Shown piece by piece: positions 1 to 4,768 of a stretch of DNA of 5,136 nucleotides (within the stretch, counting starts at the first letter, position 1; each line of letters starts with the position of its first letter). Both the position numbers and the translations under genes were made by a program. Origin of the DNA: Stenotrophomonas sp. (GTDB lineage Bacteria; Pseudomonadota; Gammaproteobacteria; Xanthomonadales; Xanthomonadaceae). Under the pieces are notes generated by a model, which did not search any database, had not been told where the DNA came from, and saw only the letters and a list, made by a program, of their open reading frames with translations. The stretch spans positions 1-5,136 of the forward strand of contig DOKO01000016.1 of assembly GCA_003510825.1 (NCBI GenBank), read 5' to 3'.

Positions 1-3
1 GCC

Positions 4-852
4 ATGTACTGCAAGACCCACTACGCCACCCATCCCGACGCCATCAAGGGCGCCAGCAACGACCAGCTGCGCGAGCTGTACCTGCTCGACGGCCTGTTCA
101 ATGCCGGCCAGGTGACCCTGAAGTACACCCACTACGAGCGCTTCGTGCTCGGCGGCGCGGCCCCGGTCGATGCCCCGCTGGCCCTGCCGGCGCAGACCGA
201 ACCGGCCTCGGCCGCCGGTCATCCGTTCCTGGAGCGCCGCGAGCTGGGCGTGATCAACGTCGGCAGCGGCGCCGGTACGGTCACCGTCGACGGCACCGTC
301 TACACGCTGGGGCCGAAGGACGGCCTGTACGTGGCGATGGGCAGCAAGGACGTCGTGTTCGCTTCGCAGGACGCCGCCAACCCGGCGCAGTTCTACCTGG
401 CCTCGACCCCGGCCCACGCGCGCTTCGAAACCAAGCAGTTGTCGATCAAGGATGCCGTGGCGCTGGATCGCGGCGCGCTGGAAACCAGCAACGAGCGCAC
501 CATCTACCAGTACATCGTGCCGGCCACCTGCCAGTCCTCGCAGCTGCTGCTGGGCCTGACCGTGCTGAAGCCGGGCAGCGTCTGGAACACCATGCCGCCG
601 CACCTGCACGACCGCCGCAGCGAGGTCTATTTCTACTTCGACCTCGGCGCCAACGATCGCGTCTACCACTTCATGGGCGAACCGGACGCGCAGCGCCACA
701 TCGTCATGCAGAACAACGAAGCGGTGGTGTCGCCGCCGTGGTCGATCCACATGGGTGCCGGTACCAGCAACTACGCCTTCATCTGGGCGATGGGCGGCGA
801 GAACCTGGATTACACCGACATGCACGTGCTGGACATCTGCCAGCTCAAGTAA
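4..852 (+). CDS. kduI: 5-dehydro-4-deoxy-D-glucuronate isomerase (KduI)
   Basis: Cytoplasmic zinc enzyme (EC 5.3.1.17) that isomerises 5-keto-4-deoxyuronate, formed from unsaturated galacturonate after pectin lyase action, to 2,5-diketo-3-deoxygluconate, the substrate of KduD. The 282-aa product is close to the E. coli length (about 278) and can be followed end to end: an FLERRELGVINVG block near residue 75, the NTMPPHLHDRRSEVYFYF block, and a SIHMGAG...FIWAMGGEN C-terminus. The family's metal ligands are all present as His200, His202, Glu207 and His249, with the same spacing as in E. coli KduI. The ATG is only three bases from the window edge, so its ribosome binding site cannot be seen. However, the N-terminus (MYCKTHYATHPDAIKG) looks like the natural start of xanthomonad KduI, so I treat it as complete. 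It stops with TAA, 81 bp before kduD on the same strand, indicating an operon. The promoter must lie outside the window. Confidence 0.96.
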   Translation: MYCKTHYATHPDAIKGASNDQLRELYLLDGLFNAGQVTLKYTHYERFVLGGAAPVDAPLALPAQTEPASAAGHPFLERRELGVINVGSGAGTVTVDGTVYTLGPKDGLYVAMGSKDVVFASQDAANPAQFYLASTPAHARFETKQLSIKDAVALDRGALETSNERTIYQYIVPATCQSSQLLLGLTVLKPGSVWNTMPPHLHDRRSEVYFYFDLGANDRVYHFMGEPDAQRHIVMQNNEAVVSPPWSIHMGAGTSNYAFIWAMGGENLDYTDMHVLDICQLK

Positions 853-860
853 GCCCTGCC

Positions 861-890
861 CGGCCGCCGCGCACTGTGTGCCGGCGGCCG
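861..890 (+). promoter_or_regulatory. Intercistronic GC-rich hairpin between kduI and kduD
   Basis: CGGCCGCCG (861-869) pairs perfectly with CGGCGGCCG (882-890). Inside it GCAC (871-874) pairs with GTGC (878-881) around a TGT loop, leaving only C870 bulged, so the stem has 13 GC-dominated pairs. No T-run follows on either strand, so it is not a standard intrinsic terminator. It lies 9 bp after the kduI stop and about 28 bp before the kduD Shine-Dalgarno. Inferred roles are protection of kduI mRNA from 3' decay, partial termination, or RNA processing that sets the KduI:KduD ratio. The pairing is read directly from the sequence; the function is not demonstrated. Confidence 0.55.
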
Positions 891-933
891 TCGCCGCACT
901 CCCCGCTCGCCTCTACCAAGGAACGCATACGCA

Positions 934-1689
934 ATGGCCAATCCCTTCAGCCTGGAAGGCAAAGTCGCTCTGGTAACCGGTGGTAATACCGGCCTGGGCC
1001 AGGGCATCGCCGTGGCACTGGCTGCCGCTGGCGCCGACGTCGCCGTGGCCGGCATCGCCCCGCCCACCGAAACCATCGAAAAGATCACCGCGCTGGGCCG
1101 CCGCTGCCTGGCCATCGAAGCCAACCTGATCAGCATCGAGCCGGTGGCGCGCGTGGTACGCGAAACCATCGAAGGCCTGGGCGGGCTCGACATCCTGGTC
1201 AACAACGCCGGCCTGATCCGCCGCGCCGATGCGGTGGACTTCAGCGAGCAGGACTGGGACGACGTGATGAATGTCAACATCAAGTCTGCGTTCTTCATCT
1301 CGCAGGCCGCCGGCCGCCACTTCATCGAACAGGGCCACGGCAAGATCATCAACATCGCCTCGATGCTGTCCTTCCAGGGCGGCGTCCGCGTGCCGTCGTA
1401 CACCGCCAGCAAGAGCGGCATCGCCGGCATCACCCGCCTGCTGGCCAACGAGTGGGCAGGCAAGGGCGTGAACATCAACGCCATCGCACCGGGCTACATG
1501 GCCACCGACAATACGGCCGCCCTGCGTGCCGATGCGGACCGCAACAAGGCGATCCTCGAGCGCATTCCGGCAGGCCGCTGGGGCAATCCGGAAGACCTGG
1601 CCGGTGCGGCGGTGTTCCTGGCGTCGTCGGCGTCGGATTACATCAACGGCGCTGTGCTGCCGGTCGATGGTGGCTGGCTGGCGCGCTGA
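934..1689 (+). CDS. kduD: 2-dehydro-3-deoxy-D-gluconate 5-dehydrogenase (KduD)
   Basis: NAD(P)(H)-dependent short-chain dehydrogenase (EC 1.1.1.127) that reduces 2,5-diketo-3-deoxygluconate, the KduI product, to 2-keto-3-deoxygluconate, which then enters the KDG kinase/aldolase route. The 251-aa length is that of a classical SDR (E. coli KduD is 253). Visible in order are the cofactor-binding TGGNTGLG motif (residues 15-22), the structural NNAG (90-93), the catalytic Ser143 (in NIASMLS) and the YTASK pair Tyr156/Lys160. The C-terminus VDGGWLAR is characteristic of KduD. The blocks LNIKSxFF-like (NVNIKSAFFISQAA), SFQGGVRVPSYTASKSG and NAIAPGYMATDNT match KduD rather than the general 3-oxoacyl-ACP reductase group. 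The ATG is preceded by AAGGA at 918-922, 11 bp upstream. It follows kduI in the same direction and catalyses the next reaction, so co-transcription is very likely. Confidence 0.95.
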   Translation: MANPFSLEGKVALVTGGNTGLGQGIAVALAAAGADVAVAGIAPPTETIEKITALGRRCLAIEANLISIEPVARVVRETIEGLGGLDILVNNAGLIRRADAVDFSEQDWDDVMNVNIKSAFFISQAAGRHFIEQGHGKIINIASMLSFQGGVRVPSYTASKSGIAGITRLLANEWAGKGVNINAIAPGYMATDNTAALRADADRNKAILERIPAGRWGNPEDLAGAAVFLASSASDYINGAVLPVDGGWLAR

Positions 1690-1702
1690 GGCGCACCGGT
1701 CT

Positions 1703-1770
1703 GTAGAGCCGAGCCCATGCTCGGCTGTCGCGCTCTGATCGAAGAACAGCCGAGCATGGCTCGGCTCTAC
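1703..1770. repeat. Tail-to-tail pair of SMAG-type REP palindromes
   Basis: Unit one begins GTAGAGCCGAGC at 1703 and has an 8-bp stem AGCCGAGC (1707-1714) / GCTCGGCT (1719-1726) with a CCAT loop. Unit two (1746-1770) is its reverse complement apart from one C, has the stem 1748-1755 / 1759-1766, and ends in CTCTAC. GTAG ends therefore point outward and the whole 68 bp can fold into one long hairpin of about 25 pairs. GTAG-headed palindromes of this kind are the known Stenotrophomonas maltophilia GTAG (SMAG) REP family. The pair fills nearly all of the gap between the kduD stop and the esterase ribosome binding site. Confidence 0.9.
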
Positions 1771-1775
1771 AGGAG
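1771..1775 (+). promoter_or_regulatory. Shine-Dalgarno that fixes the esterase start at 1783
   Basis: AGGAG sits 7 bp before ATG 1783 and immediately after the last base of the REP pair (CTCTAC ends at 1770). Two in-frame upstream ATGs, at 1717 and 1756, lie inside the REP palindromes. They would add translated repeat sequence in front of a signal peptide, so they are unlikely starts. Confidence 0.8.
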
Positions 1776-1782
1776 TGCCGCG

Positions 1783-2880
1783 ATGCGAAGACTGTTGCTG
1801 CTGTTGCTGCTCTCGTGCACCACCGCGCAGGCGGCGCCGGTGCGTCTGTTCATCGCGGGCGATTCCACCGCCGCCGAATACGGGCCGGAACGCGCGCCGC
1901 AAGCGGGCTGGGGCCAGGCGCTGCAGAGCTACCTGGACCCGACGCGCTTCGAGGTACGCAACCACGCCAGAGGCGGGCGCAGCACGCGCAGCTTCATCGA
2001 CGAAGGCCGCCTGGAGGCGATCGCCAGCGAGCTGCGCCGCGGCGACGTGTTGTTGATCCAGTTCGGCCACAACGATGCGAAGTTCGAAGACCGCACGCGT
2101 TATACCGATCCGGACAGCGACTACCCGCGTTTGCTGATGCGCTATGTGCAGGTGGCGCGCGACAAGGGCGCCACGCCTGTGCTGGTCACGCCGGTGGCGC
2201 GGCTGCTGTACGACTTCGGATCACTGCTGGATACGCACGCGCGCTACACCCTGGCGATGCAGCAGCTGGCGGCGCGCGAGCACGTCGCGCTGATCGAGCT
2301 CAACGACCGCAGCACGCGCTGGATACGTGCGCTGGGCGAGCAGGGTGCGCGGCCGTACTTCCTGTTCGTGCCCGAGCAGAACAAGACCGACGGCACTCAT
2401 TTCAGCGTGGCCGGTGCCAATGCGGTGGCCTGCCTGGTGCTGCGCGAGGCGGTGCCGCTGCTGCCGGCGCTGAAACCAGCGCTGGTGCGTGACATCGACT
2501 GCGATGTGATGGGCGCAGGGCAGGGCGCCGATGCGCAGCGACCCTCGCAGGTGCTGCATGAAGACACGGTTGCACGCATGCAGCCCGGCCCGCATGGCGG
2601 CGCCGGGCCGACCACCGCGTACCCGTTCTTCGCCGATGCGACGGACCTGCCGTTCGTGCTGCGCAAGCGCGTGCTGCACAAGGGCGCCGGCATCGGCCTG
2701 CACCCCCAGCACAAGGATGAGATCTATTACATCGTGAGCGGGCAGGGCAGTTACGTGCTGGATGGAAAGCAGCACGACGTGCGCGCAGGCCACGCGCTGC
2801 TGACCCGCACGGGCAGCACGCACGCGCTGCAGCAGGTGGGTGAGGAGGACCTGGTAGTGCTGCTGGCGTACCCGCGTTGA
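1783..2880 (+). CDS. Exported SGNH-hydrolase rhamnogalacturonan acetylesterase-like protein with C-terminal cupin
   Basis: The 365-aa product has three parts. Residues 1-17 or 18 form a short signal sequence (MRR, seven leucines, then SCTTAQA^A), so export is expected. Residues about 20-235 are an SGNH/GDSL hydrolase of the rhamnogalacturonan acetylesterase type (CE12-like). It shows block I GDST with nucleophile Ser28, block II NHARGGRSTRSF with oxyanion Gly64, block III GHND with Asn97, and block V DGTH with the Asp203/His206 pair. All catalytic positions of the family are present. Residues about 270-365 form a single cupin barrel with His307, His310, Glu313 and His347 as likely metal ligands. 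The expected reaction is deacetylation of acetylated rhamnogalacturonan or pectin oligomers in the periplasm or outside, which would let lyases reach the chain; placement just after kduI-kduD supports this. The cupin's role is unknown. Cys12 in LLSC could instead be a weak lipobox. The enzyme-class call is firm; the exact substrate is inferred. Confidence 0.88.
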   Translation: MRRLLLLLLLSCTTAQAAPVRLFIAGDSTAAEYGPERAPQAGWGQALQSYLDPTRFEVRNHARGGRSTRSFIDEGRLEAIASELRRGDVLLIQFGHNDAKFEDRTRYTDPDSDYPRLLMRYVQVARDKGATPVLVTPVARLLYDFGSLLDTHARYTLAMQQLAAREHVALIELNDRSTRWIRALGEQGARPYFLFVPEQNKTDGTHFSVAGANAVACLVLREAVPLLPALKPALVRDIDCDVMGAGQGADAQRPSQVLHEDTVARMQPGPHGGAGPTTAYPFFADATDLPFVLRKRVLHKGAGIGLHPQHKDEIYYIVSGQGSYVLDGKQHDVRAGHALLTRTGSTHALQQVGEEDLVVLLAYPR

Positions 2881-2888
2881 TCGAAACG

Positions 2889-2962
2889 CAGCCGAGCATG
2901 GGCTCGGCTCTACAGAACAGCGCCGCTTGGTAGAGTCGAGCCTACGCTCGACTTGGCTCTAC
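2889..2962. repeat. Head-to-head pair of SMAG-type REP palindromes
   Basis: The first unit (2889-2913) has stem AGCCGAGC (2890-2897) / GCTCGGCT (2902-2909) with an ATGG loop, and ends in CTAC, that is, GTAG on the minus strand. The second unit (2930-2962) starts GTAGAG and has stem AGTCGAGC (2934-2941) / GCTCGACT (2946-2953). It also ends in CTCTAC (2957-2962), so it carries GTAG on both strands and its outer ends can pair across a 5-nt bulge. Here GTAG heads face each other, the reverse of the pair at 1703-1770. Lying between convergent genes, it probably acts as a bidirectional transcription end or mRNA stabiliser. There is no T-run, so classic intrinsic termination is not shown. Confidence 0.87.
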
Positions 2963-3609
2963 AACGGCTCCGGGCCGAAATGCTGCAGCCCCAGCCGCGC
3001 AAGGTCTTCCGGCCGCTCGAAATAGGCCTCGTCGAAGGCGTGCAGGGCGGCCTGCTCGTCCTCGGTCATCGCGCCGTACAGGTCGTGCAGCTGTTTGATC
3101 GCCGGGTCGTCCTCCAGCCGGTCCAGCAGCCCGCGCATGCCGGCCAGGATCGCGTGGGTCTGCACCGCCCCCATCGCCTGCAGCGCACGCAGCGCCAGCT
3201 GGCAGGTCGGGTCGCCCCAGTTGCACAGGAACTGCATGAAGCCGCCGTTGTTGATGTCCGCTTCCATGCGCCACAGCGCCACCAGCTGCTGGTCTTCGTC
3301 GGACAGCGCATCCAGCGTCCACGCGGCTGCCTTCAGACGCGCCAGCGCAGCCTCGTAGCGGTCATCCCACACCTGGTTGGGGATATCGACCACGCCTGCC
3401 TCGCGCGGCGGCAGCAGCGCCGGCCAGTTCACGCCCAGGCCGTTGGCGGTGGCAACCCAGTGCGCGCGCTGTTCGGCCGTGGCTTCAAACAGCGCGGGCG
3501 CCCAGCGCAGTGGCTGGCGGGTGCGGCGGCCATCGGCCAGGGTCAGCAGGATGAAGTCGTCGTTGAAGGCGACGTCGGTGACGCGCAGGGCGGCAAATTC
3601 TTCAGTCAT
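2959..3609 (-). CDS. Uncharacterised DUF2442-DUF4375 (DMP19-like) fusion protein
   Basis: Function unknown. Residues about 5-70 resemble DUF2442 (LADGRRTRQPLRWAPALF...GLGVNWPALLPP pattern), a small domain often found near toxin-antitoxin type genes. Residues about 80-216 resemble the DUF4375/DMP19 family, with its hallmark NNGGFMQFLCNW at 120-131. The Neisseria founder of that family has been described as a DNA-mimic protein. The C-terminal part has about 24 Asp/Glu against 10 Lys/Arg, which fits such mimicry, but a DNA-mimic role here is inference. No signal peptide or membrane segment is seen, so it is cytoplasmic. I chose the ATG at 3609 (216 aa) because DUF2442 begins directly after it; an in-frame GTG at 3633 would add eight residues. 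Neither start has a clear Shine-Dalgarno. The TAG stop (2961-2959) lies within the CTAC end of the REP element. The gene lies downstream of phhA on the same strand but is separated from it by two palindromes. Confidence 0.8.
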   Translation of the reverse strand: MTEEFAALRVTDVAFNDDFILLTLADGRRTRQPLRWAPALFEATAEQRAHWVATANGLGVNWPALLPPREAGVVDIPNQVWDDRYEAALARLKAAAWTLDALSDEDQQLVALWRMEADINNGGFMQFLCNWGDPTCQLALRALQAMGAVQTHAILAGMRGLLDRLEDDPAIKQLHDLYGAMTEDEQAALHAFDEAYFERPEDLARLGLQHFGPEPL

Positions 3610-3648
3610 GCCGTGGAGGATAGCGGAGGCCACGGGGCGACCGTCATA

Positions 3649-3679
3649 ACCTTCAAAAGCGGCAGAGGCTTTTGAAGGT
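3649..3679. repeat. Perfect 12-bp inverted repeat upstream of the DUF2442-DUF4375 gene
   Basis: ACCTTCAAAAGC (3649-3660) and GCTTTTGAAGGT (3668-3679) are exact reverse complements around a 7-nt spacer. The left edge lies 39 bp upstream of the minus-strand ATG at 3609, so it could be an operator or part of the 5' leader of that gene, or the end of the phhA transcript. No T-run follows on either strand. A TTATGA string next to it on the minus strand is a possible but weak -10 element without a good -35. Confidence 0.6.
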
Positions 3680-3694
3680 CAGCCGGCAGCATTC

Positions 3695-3730
3695 GGGTCA
3701 GAGCCCTTTCGTGCGAAAGGGATCTGACCC
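3695..3730 (-). terminator. Palindrome downstream of phhA, probable transcript end
   Basis: GGGTCAGA (3695-3702) pairs with TCTGACCC (3723-3730). Inside it CCCTTTCG (3704-3711) pairs with CGAAAGGG (3714-3721), and the only mismatch is G3703/A3722. The 36-bp near-perfect palindrome begins 19 bp after the phhA stop in the direction of transcription. From memory, closely similar GGGTCAGA...TCTGACCC palindromes recur between genes in Stenotrophomonas and Xanthomonas, so it may be a dispersed repeat as well as an mRNA end. No U-tract follows, so intrinsic termination is not assured. Confidence 0.5.
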
Positions 3731-3749
3731 CAACGGCCAGATGGTGGCC

Positions 3750-4643
3750 TCACACGTCGCCGCCGTCCGCCCAACCCTCACCCGTACCGGCCTGGAACAC
3801 ACGGTCATCGGCCTGCACGTCACCGGCCGGCAGGTGCGCCTGGTCGGCCAGTGCGGCGTAGATCGGGGTGAAGTCCGGCGACGTCGCCTGCATCAGCTGC
3901 TCGAAGCTGTCGATGACGAAGTAGGTCTTCTGGAAGGTGTCGATGCGGTACTTCGTACGCATGATCCGCTGCAGGTCGAAGCCGATGCGGTTGGGCGCGG
4001 CCGATTCCAGCGAGTACAGCGATTCGCCCTTGGACGAGACGATGCCGGCGCCGTAGATGCGCAGGCCGTCGGCGGTGTCGATAAGGCCGAACTCCACCGT
4101 GTACCAGTACAGGCGGGTCAGGTTCTGCAGCGCGTCCGGGCCGATCGCGTGGGCTTTGACGCCGCCGCGGCCGTAGGCCTCCATGAAATCGGCGAACACC
4201 GGGTTCATCAGCAGCGGCACATGGCCGAACAGGTCATGGAACAGGTCCGGTTCGGCGATGTAGTCGATCTGGTCCGGGCGGCGGATCCACCAGGTCACCG
4301 GGAAGCGGCGGTTGGCCAGGTGGTCGAAGAAATCCAGCTCCGGCAGCAGGCCTTCCACGCCCACCAGGGTCCAGCCGGTGGCCGCGCCCAGCACTTCGTT
4401 GAGCTGGTCGAAGCGCGGGATCATGTGCGCGTTCATGCCCATCTCGTCCTGCGCGTCCAAGAACTCCTGGCAGGCGCGGCCGACCAGCAGTTCGCGCTGG
4501 CGCTGGTACAGCGTGCTCCAGGTGGCGTGGTCGTCGGCGGTATAGGTCTCCCACGGCTGCTCGACGAGCGCCGTGGTGTACACCGGCACGTAGCCCTTGT
4601 CGGTCTGCTGGTGTTCGACGCGGCGGGGCTGGGCGAGGTCCAT
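3750..4643 (-). CDS. phhA: Phenylalanine 4-hydroxylase
   Basis: Pterin-dependent, non-haem iron aromatic amino acid hydroxylase (EC 1.14.16.1) converting L-phenylalanine to L-tyrosine with O2 and tetrahydropterin, the entry step of phenylalanine breakdown by the homogentisate route; cytoplasmic. The 297-aa product is a single catalytic domain without the N-terminal ACT regulatory domain of animal enzymes, as is usual in bacteria. The iron facial triad is plain: His136 and His141 in PDLFHDLFGHVPLL, and Glu184 in YWYTVEFGL. Other family blocks are VTWWIRRPDQIDYIAEPD (about 116-133), GAGIVSSKGESLYSL (about 198-212) and the KTYFVIDSFEQL segment near the C-terminus. The start is supported by AAGGAG (4655-4650) 6 bp upstream. 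Its pterin-recycling partner PhhB (carbinolamine dehydratase) is not in the window. It is divergent from an Lrp/AsnC regulator, which probably controls it. Confidence 0.96.
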   Translation of the reverse strand: MDLAQPRRVEHQQTDKGYVPVYTTALVEQPWETYTADDHATWSTLYQRQRELLVGRACQEFLDAQDEMGMNAHMIPRFDQLNEVLGAATGWTLVGVEGLLPELDFFDHLANRRFPVTWWIRRPDQIDYIAEPDLFHDLFGHVPLLMNPVFADFMEAYGRGGVKAHAIGPDALQNLTRLYWYTVEFGLIDTADGLRIYGAGIVSSKGESLYSLESAAPNRIGFDLQRIMRTKYRIDTFQKTYFVIDSFEQLMQATSPDFTPIYAALADQAHLPAGDVQADDRVFQAGTGEGWADGGDV

Positions 4644-4686
4644 GGGGCACTCCTTGAAGGGATACCGGTGATGCTAGGGCAGGGCG

Positions 4687-4714
4687 CGCGCAACAGGGTT
4701 GCAAAAGTTGCGCG
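4687..4714. promoter_or_regulatory. Wide CGCGCAAC/GTTGCGCG dyad in the phhA-regulator intergenic region
   Basis: CGCGCAAC (4687-4694) and GTTGCGCG (4707-4714) are exact reverse complements separated by 12 bp. That spacer contains a further palindromic TTGCAA (4699-4704). Two-fold symmetry and half-site spacing near two helical turns suit a dimeric helix-turn-helix regulator. It lies about 44 bp upstream of the phhA start and 54 bp upstream of the Lrp-type gene, so one protein bound here could affect both. Binding is inferred. Confidence 0.45.
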
Positions 4715-4729
4715 TAACAGGCCTCGTGG

Positions 4730-4744
4730 CGCAATATCCTTGCG
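4730..4744. promoter_or_regulatory. 15-bp dyad CGCAA-N5-TTGCG, candidate Lrp-type operator
   Basis: The 15-bp site CGCAATATCCTTGCG has perfect 5-bp arms and an AT-leaning centre. Its length and architecture match those of Lrp/AsnC-family operators, which are about 15 bp with an AT-rich middle. It is 24 bp before the Lrp-type start codon, a position suited to autoregulation. Its arms repeat the half-site seen in the dyad at 4687-4714, and another TTGCG occurs at 4756-4760. Confidence 0.45.
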
Positions 4745-4768
4745 TACTCACCGTGTTGCGGGGCAGCA

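Noticed and set aside
1717..1782. Upstream extension of the esterase to ATG 1717 or 1756
   Set aside because: The extension is translated REP sequence, would bury the signal peptide, and lacks a ribosome binding site, while ATG 1783 has AGGAG at 7 bp.
913..2070. Long open frame (385 codons) on the minus strand opposite kduD and the esterase start
   Set aside because: It is antisense to two well-supported genes, is rich in Arg, Ala, Gln and His as expected for the opposite strand of GC-rich genes, crosses the REP pair, and shows no domain I recognise.
2221..2899. Minus-strand open frames opposite the esterase-cupin region
   Set aside because: They are antisense to a gene with intact catalytic and cupin motifs, and have shadow-like composition without recognisable domains.
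3610..3633. GTG start at 3633 for the DUF2442-DUF4375 gene
   Set aside because: The eight extra residues (MASAILHG) have no support from the domain, and there is no Shine-Dalgarno in front of the GTG. The ATG also lacks one, so this is a preference and not a certainty.
4644..4768. Sigma-70 promoters for phhA and the Lrp gene
   Set aside because: TTGCAA/TTGCGC and TAGCAT/CAATAT boxes can be found, but no pair has both good matches and 16-18 bp spacing, so no promoter is called.
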